Of a DNA stretch of 64,000 nt, positions 33,210 through 42,002 are shown one piece after another. Each line of letters begins with the position of its first letter. Position 1 is the first letter of the stretch. The DNA comes from JANLYQ01 sp031365725. Its GTDB lineage: Bacteria > Actinomycetota > Actinomycetes > JACCUZ01. The notes under the pieces are model-generated. The model made no database searches. It was not told the DNA's origin and saw only the letters and a program-made list of their open reading frames with translations. The DNA lies in the NCBI GenBank assembly GCA_031365725.1, contig JANLYQ010000014.1, forward strand, positions 62,001-126,000, written 5' to 3'. The position numbers were made by a program, and so were the translations under genes.

Positions 33210-35982
33210 TACGCGGACGCGATGGGCCACTCTCGCCTGGCCCGGGAGCGATCGCCGCGGACGACGTGGGCGACTTGGGCAAGGCGTCACGTAGTCCGGC
33301 TCGTGTGGTGATGCCCAGCTTGGGGAAGATGCGATAAAGGTGCGCGCTGACGGTGCGGGACGAGATGAACAGGCGCTCACCGATCTGCCGATTCGTGAGC
33401 CCGGTAGCACCGAGCATGGCGATCTCGTGCTCCTGAGAAGTGAGGTCCGCCGAGGAGGTGGACGACTGCCGGGTCTGCCCGGTGGCCCGCAACTCTGAAC
33501 GTGCGCGGTGGCCCCAGGGCGCAGCACCGATCCGTTCGAACACGTCCAGCGCCGACTGCAGGTGCAGCCGCGCCTCGGTGGTGTGGCGGCGACGGCGTAG
33601 GTGCTCACCGAAGGCGAGCTCGATCCGCGCGCGATCAAAGGGCCACCCCTCGCAACCGGGGGTCGACAGGGCGCGCTCGAAGGCCTGAGTTGCCGTCTCA
33701 TCAGCGGCCACGATCGCTTCGGATCCCGCGCACAACAGGGCGAGACGGGAGGAGATGTCCGCCAGGCCCGCCGTGCGAGCGGCCTGAACGTGGCGCACCG
33801 CCTCGTCATGGCGTCCTGAGCGTTCGGCGGCCTCCACCAGGTCCAGCGGGACCCACAGCGCGAATGGTTCGTTGGGCGCGAAAGCGCCGGGTGGGCTGAT
33901 CGAGGCGAACAGGTGAAACGCGTGCTCGAAATCCCCGCGTCCGCTGGCGCACAGCCCGGCAGCCTGGGCGACGAAGCGATCGACGACGCCGGTGCCTGGC
34001 GGCACGGACAGCTGCCGCATCCGTGCACACGCCTCGGCGCATTCCTTGTCGTTGCCTCGCCCGGCGGCCAGCAACGCGTCGGCGTGCCACGCCATCCAAC
34101 CGAGCAGCGGGAAGGGTTCCTTCTCGAAGTGCGCGTGCACGCGTCGGGTCATGGCGGCTGATTCGTCCCAGCGCCCAGCCATGAAATCGCCGATCGCCAG
34201 CATCAACTGCGCGCGGACCACCGCGACACCGTCGAGCGTGCCCGCGCCCCCGCGAGCGACTCGAGTGAGTGGCCCTCGGCAGCCGTCGAGGCGATCCACC
34301 CAGATCGCAGCGACCGCTACGCGGGAGACCTCGTGGGGATCGGTCACCAGAACCAGCGAGGCGAGAAGAGAATCGAGCTGCTCACGTTGTTCGGGTGTGC
34401 TCCGAGCAGGATCCGCGACGGTCCCGGCGGAGATAGCCAGGATCGGCGAGGCGTTCCCCCACCGATCCAGTGCCTTTCGGAGACCCCGCCAGTGCCGAGG
34501 GAGGGTCCCGAAGAAGCTCACCATGAGCAGCGTGTAGTGCGCTTCGTCCAGCAGGTGCTGGCCGACGTGGTGGTCAGCTGATGCGATGGCGCCGGTCAGA
34601 AGGCGATGGGCGGTGTCGACGTCTCCTTCACTGAGAAGCACGTAAGCGGCTGCCACCGCCGCCGACAGAGAGTCGTTGACGTCGGGATCGACCCTGCGTG
34701 CTCTCTCGAGCAGGACTGAGACGTCGTCGATGGCACCCGCTGTGTCTGCTCCGACGTACGCCGCCTCGGTCAGCCTGCGTGCCTTGGCGGTCCGGTCGGG
34801 GCTCAGATCGGATGCTTGCACCAGTCCCGCCACGGCTGCCACGACATCTCCTCGTTCGAGGACGCGGTAGGCGGCAGCCTCGACCAGCAGTGCCACCTCC
34901 TCGTTCGGCTCCACGAGGGCTGCGGCCAAGTAGCGGGCACGTGCGTCGGGATGGGTCCCGGGGAGGTCGGCGAGATGCTGATGTGCAGCGCGTCGTTCGC
35001 TGCCGGTGGCCGCCTCGACCACGGCCGAGCGAATCAGGGGATGGGTGAAGGTCAATCGTCGCGTCACCGGGTCCACCCGCAGCAGTCCCGCGTCCTCGGC
35101 TGGGGCCACCTGGTCGATGGCGGCGTGCGACACCACGGGGGCGACCTCGCCCCCGCCCAGGGCCGCCATCAACACCACCGCCCGACTGGCGTCGGGGAGG
35201 GACCGTACCCGCGAGACGAACACCGTGTGGAGGCGACGACCAAGAGGGAGAAGGACAGGCAGCGCCTCGACAGACGCACGCTGGCCGGCCGTCAGCTCTA
35301 GGGGGAGCTCAAGCAGGGCGAGAGGCACCCCTTGGGACTCAGCCACCAGTCGACTGACCACGTCGTCGGCCAGAGCGGGAAAGCGGGACAGCAACAGCGC
35401 CGCGGCTTCGTCGTCGTCGAGCGGCCACAGGTCGATCGTGGCCATCTCGCCCCGTACCAGGAAGCCTTCCTCTCCGGTTCGTTGGCCCGCGAGAAACCCG
35501 ATCCGGGTGCCCCCGAGTCGTCGAGCGACGAATCCGAGGACGAAGGCGCTGGCCCGGTCCACCCACGGCAGGTCGTCGACCACGACGAGGACAGGTTGCG
35601 TCCGGGCATGCTGTCTTAGCAGCGCCAAGACGGCGTTCGCCACGACCAGCCGATCAGGAGTGGGGCCACTTTCGATACCTAGTGCCACTGTGAGCGCACT
35701 GCTGTGCAGGGCAGAGAGAAGCTCGAGGCCCTTCGTGTCAGCAGCCAGCAGCTGGTTGAGCACGGCGTGGCTGACTGCCCTCTCGGACTCGAACCCGTCC
35801 GCACGCAAGACGAGTGCTCCCGCGCTCGACGCCAGGCTCGACGCCGCGTCGATCAACGCCGACTTGCCGATACCGGGATCGCCCACGACGAGAAGAGCGC
35901 CGCCATCCACGGCCGCGTGCGCGATGAACGCTTGGATGCGTGCAGAGGCTTGGTCACGGCCCACGAGCCGTGGCGTGCTCAC
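33166..35982 (-). CDS. Large ATP-binding LuxR-family regulator (LAL)
   Basis: A 938-residue regulator. Walker A GDPGIGKS lies at residues 34-41 and the Walker B segment VLVVVDDLPWVD near 130. A long tetratricopeptide-like helical middle follows, and a C-terminal LuxR HTH is present (LTSQEHEIAMLGATGL, TNRQIGERLFISSRTVSAHL). The start is a GTG at 35982 overlapping the stop of the upstream DMT exporter gene (GTGA), so regulator and exporter share a transcript. LAL regulators usually activate transport or secondary metabolism genes; the target here is unknown. Confidence 0.88.
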   Translation of the reverse strand: MSTPRLVGRDQASARIQAFIAHAAVDGGALLVVGDPGIGKSALIDAASSLASSAGALVLRADGFESERAVSHAVLNQLLAADTKGLELLSALHSSALTVALGIESGPTPDRLVVANAVLALLRQHARTQPVLVVVDDLPWVDRASAFVLGFVARRLGGTRIGFLAGQRTGEEGFLVRGEMATIDLWPLDDDEAAALLLSRFPALADDVVSRLVAESQGVPLALLELPLELTAGQRASVEALPVLLPLGRRLHTVFVSRVRSLPDASRAVVLMAALGGGEVAPVVSHAAIDQVAPAEDAGLLRVDPVTRRLTFTHPLIRSAVVEAATGSERRAAHQHLADLPGTHPDARARYLAAALVEPNEEVALLVEAAAYRVLERGDVVAAVAGLVQASDLSPDRTAKARRLTEAAYVGADTAGAIDDVSVLLERARRVDPDVNDSLSAAVAAAYVLLSEGDVDTAHRLLTGAIASADHHVGQHLLDEAHYTLLMVSFFGTLPRHWRGLRKALDRWGNASPILAISAGTVADPARSTPEQREQLDSLLASLVLVTDPHEVSRVAVAAIWVDRLDGCRGPLTRVARGGAGTLDGVAVVRAQLMLAIGDFMAGRWDESAAMTRRVHAHFEKEPFPLLGWMAWHADALLAAGRGNDKECAEACARMRQLSVPPGTGVVDRFVAQAAGLCASGRGDFEHAFHLFASISPPGAFAPNEPFALWVPLDLVEAAERSGRHDEAVRHVQAARTAGLADISSRLALLCAGSEAIVAADETATQAFERALSTPGCEGWPFDRARIELAFGEHLRRRRHTTEARLHLQSALDVFERIGAAPWGHRARSELRATGQTRQSSTSSADLTSQEHEIAMLGATGLTNRQIGERLFISSRTVSAHLYRIFPKLGITTRAGLRDALPKSPTSSAAIAPGPGESGPSRPRTTSAHPVSLDPRRP

Positions 35983-36944
35983 GGTGTCCCCGCAGTTGTC
36001 CCAATGACCTGGACCTGTGGTGGCGGCGGGGGCAACTGCGGGCGACGCAACCGCAGGTAGGCCCGGTCGCCGAGAGTCACCGTCGCGACCCCGACGATCA
36101 CCACCAGGCCTCCGAACAGCTCGGCCCAGACCGGCCGCTCCCCCAACCAGACGTAAGCGATGACGATGGCGACCGCCGGCACCAGGTACAGCAGTGAGGT
36201 GGACGTGGCCACGGGCAGTCGCGCCACGGTGTAGCCCCACATCACGAAGCCGAGCGCGGACGGCACCAGCCCGAGATAAACCGCCGCCCACCACGCATTC
36301 CCGCTCGTGGAGACGATGTCTCCCCACGCGAAGCCCAGGAACGGGATGGTCAGGACTACACCGACGACCATGCTGTACGTCGCCACCTCAACACCGGTGT
36401 ACCTGCGCAACAGGGGCTTGGTCAACGGGTGGTAGATGCCCTGCACGACCGCAGCGGCGATGACGATCCAGATCGAGGACGTGACCGACACGTCGGACCG
36501 GGAAACCGACACCAGTGCGACGCCGCCCATCGCGACGACACTGCCCACGGCCTTCAGCACTGTCAGCCGCTCACCGAACGCACCCGCCGCAATGGCAACA
36601 CTCACCAGCGGCGCCGCCGCGACGATGATGCTCGCGGTCCCAGCAGGCACCCGCAGCTCCCCCCAGTTCAGCAACACTTGGTAAGCGGCCATGCCGAAGA
36701 ATCCGCACGCGGCCACGAGCGGAAGATCGCGTAGCGCCGGCAGGCGAAGCCCCAGAACAGGCGCGAGCGCGAGCAGTGCAATGGCCGCCACGACAAGGCG
36801 TACGAGCGAGAGCCCGACGACGCCGAGCTCAGGAGCGGCTACGCGAATGGCCGCGAACGCGCTGGCCCATGACACCACCACGACCCCACCCGCAACGACG
36901 GTCAGGACGTGCGTCGACGGCCGAGTCGACGCAGGGGAGTTCAC
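35979..36944 (-). CDS. EamA/DMT-family transporter
   Basis: A 321-residue protein with ten predicted membrane helices in two EamA repeats (SWASAFAAIRVAAPELG; the second starts SSIWIVIAAAVVQGIYHP). VPAGTASIIVAAAPL is a typical first-repeat motif. The C-terminus ends in a proline-rich tail. It probably exports amino acids or metabolites. The GTG start is at 36944; the stop overlaps the LuxR-type regulator start by four bases. Confidence 0.85.
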   Translation of the reverse strand: MNSPASTRPSTHVLTVVAGGVVVVSWASAFAAIRVAAPELGVVGLSLVRLVVAAIALLALAPVLGLRLPALRDLPLVAACGFFGMAAYQVLLNWGELRVPAGTASIIVAAAPLVSVAIAAGAFGERLTVLKAVGSVVAMGGVALVSVSRSDVSVTSSIWIVIAAAVVQGIYHPLTKPLLRRYTGVEVATYSMVVGVVLTIPFLGFAWGDIVSTSGNAWWAAVYLGLVPSALGFVMWGYTVARLPVATSTSLLYLVPAVAIVIAYVWLGERPVWAELFGGLVVIVGVATVTLGDRAYLRLRRPQLPPPPPQVQVIGTTAGTP

Positions 36945-37138
36945 ACCTCAGCGTGCGCCCCACACCCCAAAAACACCAGACGCTGCCAAATAAGACGGAA
37001 CGCGCGTACGGGAAAAAGCTTCACAGACGGGCACTCCGCGTTCGTGCAGTCACCTGACTGATGCCCGGACTCCGCGCCGGCGACATCGTGGTCGAGATGG
37101 CGGCGCTGAGCCGTCGCAACTGTGACAGGAAGGCCGAC

Positions 37139-38140
37139 ATGAGCCCCCGCGGACAGATGCGCGCGTCGGTACTCCACGCCTACGGCGAGGCGGTTCGGGT
37201 GTCACATGTGCCACTCCCGGTGCTCCCACCTGGTCACGTGCTCGTGCGGATCCAGGCCAGCGGGGTCAACCCGCTCGACACGAAAATCCTCGTTGACGCC
37301 GCCACTCACACCCGCACCACCTTGCCCGCGATTCTCGGCATCGACCTCGCCGGCACCGTCGAGGCCGTCGCCGCCGATGTCACCCGCTTCAACCCCGGAG
37401 ACGAGGTCTTTGGAATGACCGGTGGGGTCGGCGGAGTGCAAGGCTCACTGGCGCAGTACGCCGCGGTGGATGCTCGGCTGATCGCACTCAAGCCCACGAG
37501 CTGGACCTTCAAGGAGGCTGCGGCCGTTCCCCTGGGCGCCGTGACCGCTTGGGAGGGACTGGTCGACCGGTCACATCTCGGCTCGGGACACACGGTGCTG
37601 ATCCAGGGCGGCGCAGGTGGGGTCGGCCACATCGCCGTCCAACTCGCTGTCGCACGTGGAGCCACGGTCTTCGCCACGGGCACTGCGGCTGACGCCGCAT
37701 TCATTGGTGAGCTTGGCGCAACGGCCATCGACTTCACCACCAGGACCCCTGAGCAGTACATGACCGAGTACACCGCTGGCGACGGCTTCGACATCGTCTT
37801 TGACACGGTGGGGGGAACCACTCTGGACGCCTCATTCGCATCGGTGCGTCGCTACACCGGTCACGTCGTAAGCATCCTGGGCTGGGGAACCCACAGCCTC
37901 GCGCCGCTCTCGTTCCGTGGAGCCACCTACTCCGGAGTCTTCTCGCTGCTCCCTCTCCTGACAGGAGAACACCGCGACCACCACGGCACCATCCTGCGGG
38001 AGACGGCCCTCCTCGCGGACGCCGGAAAGCTGACGCCGAAGGTCGATGTCAGAAGGTTCACCTTGGACACGGTTCCCGAAGCCCACCGCACGCTTTCGAC
38101 CGGCGGCAACACCGGAAAGCTCGTGATCGACATCGCATGA
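37139..38140 (+). CDS. NADPH:quinone oxidoreductase-type zinc-binding dehydrogenase superfamily
   Basis: A 333-residue MDR protein. GVNPLDTKI and ILGIDLAGTVEAVAADVTRF form the N-terminal GroES-like fold, HTVLIQGGAGGVGHIAVQLA is the Rossmann NADPH site near 145, and TGKLVIDIA ends it. It lacks the Cys-rich structural zinc lobe, as quinone oxidoreductases do. The ATG at 37139 follows AGGAAGG; the frame opens further upstream at 37061 without support. Confidence 0.85.
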   Translation: MSPRGQMRASVLHAYGEAVRVSHVPLPVLPPGHVLVRIQASGVNPLDTKILVDAATHTRTTLPAILGIDLAGTVEAVAADVTRFNPGDEVFGMTGGVGGVQGSLAQYAAVDARLIALKPTSWTFKEAAAVPLGAVTAWEGLVDRSHLGSGHTVLIQGGAGGVGHIAVQLAVARGATVFATGTAADAAFIGELGATAIDFTTRTPEQYMTEYTAGDGFDIVFDTVGGTTLDASFASVRRYTGHVVSILGWGTHSLAPLSFRGATYSGVFSLLPLLTGEHRDHHGTILRETALLADAGKLTPKVDVRRFTLDTVPEAHRTLSTGGNTGKLVIDIA

Positions 38141-38225
38141 GCTGGCCGCACTGCGCCCGCGCCACATCGACTTCCCGGACCGGTTTCAGGGCCTCAGGTC
38201 GCGGGGTGCCGCGCGCCGGAATCCG

Positions 38226-38591
38226 TCAGTTGATCATTGCCGCCGCCTCTGTCCAGTCGACGGCGGCCTCGCCGACCTCGTCCAGATACATGCCCAGCCA
38301 GCTCGAGAATGCCCCGCTGGCGGATGTCGGTGGCCGGAAGAATCGCCTGGGTTCTGCGTTGACGAGTTCATCCTGCGCTCCGGGAGGGGCCGGGCACCAG
38401 ATAGACACTCGGCCGTCGCCTCGGTGGTTGTCGTGGTAGTAGCAGACGGGTCGCTTGCGTACGAAGAAGCCGATAGCGCCGTGGGTGACCTGTTCGGTCA
38501 CTTCGGGCAGCGCGAGCGCGATCCGGCGCACCCCAGCGAGCTCCTGCGACCCCACGGCTGCAGTGTCTCGCACCCTGCGTGGGCTCACCAT
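38226..38591 (-). CDS. MmcQ/YjbR family protein
   Basis: A 121-residue protein with the family pattern VRRIALALPEVTEQVTHGAI, FFVRKRPVCYYHDNHRGDGR and WLGMYLDE near the C-terminus. MmcQ/YjbR proteins have a CyaY-like or DNA-binding fold with unknown role. It diverges from the YCII-type gene with a 190-bp gap that holds a strong hairpin. Confidence 0.8.
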   Translation of the reverse strand: MVSPRRVRDTAAVGSQELAGVRRIALALPEVTEQVTHGAIGFFVRKRPVCYYHDNHRGDGRVSIWCPAPPGAQDELVNAEPRRFFRPPTSASGAFSSWLGMYLDEVGEAAVDWTEAAAMIN

Positions 38592-38663
38592 CGACGACTG
38601 CCTGAAGGCCCTGTCCGGTAGCACGAGCCTACTGTCGACGCCGCGAGAAAACTGACCCGTAGG

Positions 38664-38690
38664 CACCGAGGGAACAGGGATCCCTCGGTG
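38664..38690. promoter_or_regulatory. Perfect hairpin in a divergent promoter region
   Basis: CACCGAGGGA (38664-38673) and TCCCTCGGTG (38681-38690) form a perfect 10-bp stem around a 7-base loop. It lies between the divergent MmcQ-like and YCII-like genes and could be a leader hairpin or a repressor site. Confidence 0.5.
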
Positions 38691-38781
38691 ACCCTGAGGG
38701 GGTGGACGTGAAGGCCGTATCGGGGGAAGGGTGAGAGTCGCCCGGCGCCGGTCCGCGCCGATGAACAGGAAGGCAACGTCC

Positions 38782-39099
38782 ATGCCTAGATATCTGGTTC
38801 TGTACAGGTCGACGATGTCGGCGGGGGAGCAGATGGCCGCGGCCACCCCCGAGGCGATGCAGGCAAGCATGGAGGCTTGGATGGCGTGGGGCGCCAAAGC
38901 TGGCGACGCGCTGGTCGACTTCGGCTCCCCGACCCAGCCGGTCAGTGATGGCGACCCAGGCCCGGCCGGCGGGGTCGGCGGGTACTCGTTCCTGCAGGCC
39001 GACGACGCGGCTGCCCTGGACGCTGTCCTGGAGGGCCACCCACACAGGGCGATGGGCACGATCGAGGTCCTCGAGGTCCTCCCGAGACCGGGAATGTAG
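38782..39099 (+). CDS. YCII-related domain protein
   Basis: A 105-residue protein starting MPRYLVLYRSTMSAGEQMA, with GGYSFLQADDAAALDAVLEG and a C-terminal IEVLEVLPRPGM. That is the DGPF/YCII fold seen in small actinobacterial proteins often next to sigma factors. AGGAAGG lies upstream. No catalytic His-Asp pair is obvious. Confidence 0.8.
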   Translation: MPRYLVLYRSTMSAGEQMAAATPEAMQASMEAWMAWGAKAGDALVDFGSPTQPVSDGDPGPAGGVGGYSFLQADDAAALDAVLEGHPHRAMGTIEVLEVLPRPGM

Positions 39100-39142
39100 G
39101 ACGCGCACGAGGCGCGGCACGACATCGCCAGCCGTGCCGGTC

Positions 39143-39838
39143 TCAGCCGAAGGAGGTGCTGGGCAGGTCGCGCTCGTCGTCGAGCAGGGCCGCGATCACG
39201 CGTGCTGCCACGGTGTCGGGGTCGAGGCCGGGGGGCAGCCGGGGTGCGGTACCGGCGAGTGGACGATCGACCAGACCGGTCTCGGTGTGCGGAGGCCGGG
39301 CGTCGACCAGGCGGATCCCGGCTCGGCGCAGCTCACGGCTGGCGGCGGCGTCGTACGCGGTCAGCGCAGCCTTCGATGCGGAGTACTCGGCCATACCGGC
39401 GGTGGGGTGCTCGGCGACAACCGCGCTGAGGTGGATGACGAAGGGCGATCGGCCGTCGCGGGCCGACGCGGCCAGGTGCGGAAGGGCGGCCCGCAGCAGC
39501 CGGACGGGCGCCAAGGCATTGATCAGGAACAGGTCAACGAGCGCCTCGTCGGGCAAGTCGCCCACCGGACCGAACGCGACGGCACCGGAGGCGACGACCA
39601 GACCATCGAGGCGACCGTAAGCCGTGGCGGCCGCCGCTGCTGCCCGGACCGCCGTTTCAGGCTCGCGCAGGTCACCCGTCACCAGCGTTGCCTCGAGGTC
39701 GAGCGCCTCCAGCCGGCTCCTATCGCGGCCCAGAAGGGTGAGCTGCGCACCCTCCAGCGCCAGGCGGCGGCTGATCGGGGCACCGAGACCACCGCTTGCA
39801 CCGGACACCAGCACCGAGAGGCCACGCACGGATGTCAT
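39143..39838 (-). CDS. Short-chain dehydrogenase/reductase
   Basis: A 231-residue SDR. The cofactor motif is VLVSGASGGLGAPISRRLA (TGxxxGxG type), the catalytic Ser lies in VIHLSAVVAEHPTAG and the YSASK tetrad follows. In place of the usual NNAG it has VVASGAV. It is divergent from the photolyase gene with a 46-bp gap, so the two probably share regulation. Confidence 0.85.
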   Translation of the reverse strand: MTSVRGLSVLVSGASGGLGAPISRRLALEGAQLTLLGRDRSRLEALDLEATLVTGDLREPETAVRAAAAAATAYGRLDGLVVASGAVAFGPVGDLPDEALVDLFLINALAPVRLLRAALPHLAASARDGRSPFVIHLSAVVAEHPTAGMAEYSASKAALTAYDAAASRELRRAGIRLVDARPPHTETGLVDRPLAGTAPRLPPGLDPDTVAARVIAALLDDERDLPSTSFG

Positions 39839-39884
39839 GGGGAGACTGTGCCAGCCTCAGGCCCGGTGCGATTGACTGGGTCAG

Positions 39885-41360
39885 GTGACCACGCGCTGGC
39901 TGTTCGGTGACCAGCTGGGCCCGCACTTCCTGGACGCGGCGGATCAGCCCGTGCTGATGGTGGAGTCGCGGGGGGTCTTTGCCCGCCGCAGGTTCCACCG
40001 GGCGAAGGCGCAGCTGGTGCTGTCCGCCATGCGCCATCGGGCAGCCGAGCTGGGCGACCAGTGCACGTATGTGCGCGCCGACAACTATGCGGAAGCACTC
40101 GACGACTTCGATGAGCCGCTGAGCGTGTGCAACCCGACCTCGCACGCGGCCCTGCGGTTCGTCCATGACCGCGGCCACATCGAGGTGGTGCCGACGCGTG
40201 GCTTTGCCACCTCCACCGACGACTTCGACCGGTGGGTGCGCTCTCGGGGCCGGCGACGACTGCTGATGGAGGACTTCTATCGCGACACTCGTCGTCGGCT
40301 CGGGGTACTGATGGACGGCGACGAACCCGCTGGCGGACGGTGGAACTACGACGCTGACAACCGGGAACCGCCACCTCGTACAGCGTCGCTCGGGGTTCCT
40401 GAGCCCGAATGGCCGACGGAGGACGAGATCGACGCGGAGGTCCGTCACGACCTGGACCGCTGGGAGCGGGAAGGACACGTCACGTTTCTGGGTACGGACG
40501 GCCCACGGCGCTTCGCTGGCACTCGCGACGAGGCGCTGGCCGGTGTGGACCACTTCATCACTCACCGGCTACCCGGATTCGGGCCGCACGAAGACGCGAT
40601 GCTGTCCGCCGATCCGTGGATGGCGCACTCATTGCTGTCTGCACCTCTGAACCTCGGCCTGCTCCACCCGATCGAGGTGATCGAACGGGCGGAGGACGCC
40701 TACCGGACGGGGCATGCGCCGCTGGGGTCGGTGGAGGGGTTCATCCGGCAGGTCATCGGTTGGCGCGAGTTCGTCTGGCACCTGTACTGGCATCTTCCGA
40801 GGTCTTACCGTGCACTGAACACGTTGCAGGCGACGAAACCGCTGCCGGACTGGTTCGCCGATCTTGACGCGGAATCGGTCGACGCGGCCTGCCTGTCCGA
40901 CGCCCTGGCTGGGGTGCGTGACCGTGGCTGGGTGCACCACATCCCGCGGCTCATGGTGCTCGGAAACTACGCGCTGCAGCGCGGGTGGGATCCTGCGGAG
41001 GTGACGGACTGGTTCCACCGGGCATTCGTCGACGGCTACGACTGGGTGATGGTGCCGAACGTGGTCGGTATGTCGCAGTATGCCGACGGTGGTGTGATGG
41101 CCACCAAGCCCTACGCCGCCGGGGGCGCCTACATCAACCGGATGAGCGACCACTGCTCTGGCTGCAGGTACGACCCCAAGAAGCGAGTCGGGCGGGACGC
41201 TTGTCCGTTCACCGCCGGGTACTGGGCGTTCCTGCACCGCAACCGGGAAGCTCTGGCCACGAACCCGCGCATGGGACAAGCCCTCAGCGGCTTGAAACGA
41301 CTCAGCGACCTCGAGGCCGTGATCGAGCAAGAAGCCGACCGCGGGCAGTCGGCCCCGTAG
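39885..41360 (+). CDS. Iron-sulfur bacterial cryptochrome/photolyase (PhrB/FeS-BCP type)
   Basis: A 491-residue protein of the prokaryotic (6-4) photolyase class. The N-terminal Rossmann part is RWLFGDQLGPHFLD. The FAD-binding part contains GSVEGFIRQVIGWREFVWHL and WVMVPNVVGMSQYADGGVMA. The 4Fe-4S ligands are Cys336, Cys424, Cys427 and Cys440, with spacing identical to Agrobacterium PhrB (350, 438, 441, 454). It repairs UV lesions or acts as a light sensor, with a lumazine antenna in known members. The start GTG at 39885 gives MTTRWLFGD. Confidence 0.92.
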   Translation: MTTRWLFGDQLGPHFLDAADQPVLMVESRGVFARRRFHRAKAQLVLSAMRHRAAELGDQCTYVRADNYAEALDDFDEPLSVCNPTSHAALRFVHDRGHIEVVPTRGFATSTDDFDRWVRSRGRRRLLMEDFYRDTRRRLGVLMDGDEPAGGRWNYDADNREPPPRTASLGVPEPEWPTEDEIDAEVRHDLDRWEREGHVTFLGTDGPRRFAGTRDEALAGVDHFITHRLPGFGPHEDAMLSADPWMAHSLLSAPLNLGLLHPIEVIERAEDAYRTGHAPLGSVEGFIRQVIGWREFVWHLYWHLPRSYRALNTLQATKPLPDWFADLDAESVDAACLSDALAGVRDRGWVHHIPRLMVLGNYALQRGWDPAEVTDWFHRAFVDGYDWVMVPNVVGMSQYADGGVMATKPYAAGGAYINRMSDHCSGCRYDPKKRVGRDACPFTAGYWAFLHRNREALATNPRMGQALSGLKRLSDLEAVIEQEADRGQSAP

Positions 41361-41396
41361 CGCGAGGGTCGCGCGCGTCACCTGCCCGGTCAGGTG

Positions 41397-41410
41397 ATGA
41401 CTTTCGACCC
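41397..41410 (+). promoter_or_regulatory. Possible DosR/DevR-type box
   Basis: ATGACTTTCGACCC at 41397-41410, 76 bp upstream of the PPOX-type gene start, resembles the dormancy box GGGACTTNNGNCCC: the core ACTTTnGnCCC is kept and the first GG is lost. PPOX-fold proteins are frequent members of dormancy regulons. Single-site evidence only. Confidence 0.35.
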
Positions 41411-41485
41411 TGACCCCTGCTCGCGACCGGCGCTAGCGTGGCGAGTCACACCACGACCCCCGGTGCCGACAACAGGAGGCAGACC

Positions 41486-41974
41486 ATGGGCATCGCTGAC
41501 GACGTCACGTCGTCCATCCGTCACGACACGGTCGACGACCCCGCTCCCACGAGAGCGGCGCTCGACCATCGTGGCCTGCGTGCGCTCGGGCTCGACGAGT
41601 GCCTCGAGCGGCTGCGGGCGACTCCGGTGGGCCGCGTGGCCTTCGTGAGCGACGGCGAGCCTGTCCTCTTCCCGGTCAACCACGGGGTCGACGGGGTGGA
41701 CGTGGTCTTCCGTACCTCGTGGGGCTCCAAGCTGCAGGTGGCCGAGATGTCGGGCGTCGTCGCCTACGAGGTCGACGGATTCGACAGCCCGAGCGAGAGC
41801 GGGTGGAGTGTTGTCGTGAAGGGCACCGCCCAGCTGGTGTACGAGAGCATCGACACCGACCGCTACGACCAGCTCGGGCTGAGGTCGTGGCCGGACCTCG
41901 AGGGCCACGGCTTCTGGGTGCGGATCCGGCCGGTCGAGATAACGGGCCGAGAGATCATCCCGCCGACGGTGTGA
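41486..41974 (+). CDS. Pyridoxamine 5'-phosphate oxidase-fold flavoprotein
   Basis: A 162-residue split-barrel protein. CLERLRATPVGRVAFVSDGE, PVNHGVDGVDVVFRT and SVVVKGTAQLVYE follow the pattern of the PPOX/F420-binding superfamily. AGGAGG lies 8 nt before the ATG at 41486. Members bind FMN, F420 or haem; the cofactor cannot be read. Gene and promoter context suggest a hypoxia or stress response. Confidence 0.82.
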   Translation: MGIADDVTSSIRHDTVDDPAPTRAALDHRGLRALGLDECLERLRATPVGRVAFVSDGEPVLFPVNHGVDGVDVVFRTSWGSKLQVAEMSGVVAYEVDGFDSPSESGWSVVVKGTAQLVYESIDTDRYDQLGLRSWPDLEGHGFWVRIRPVEITGREIIPPTV

Positions 41975-42002
41975 CGACCAGGATCCGGGACCAGGGACAC
42001 AG

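Noticed and set aside
35983..36327. N-terminal extension of the LuxR-type regulator
   Set aside because: It lies antisense-frame within the DMT exporter gene; the GTG at 35982 gives the family's normal start just before VGRD.
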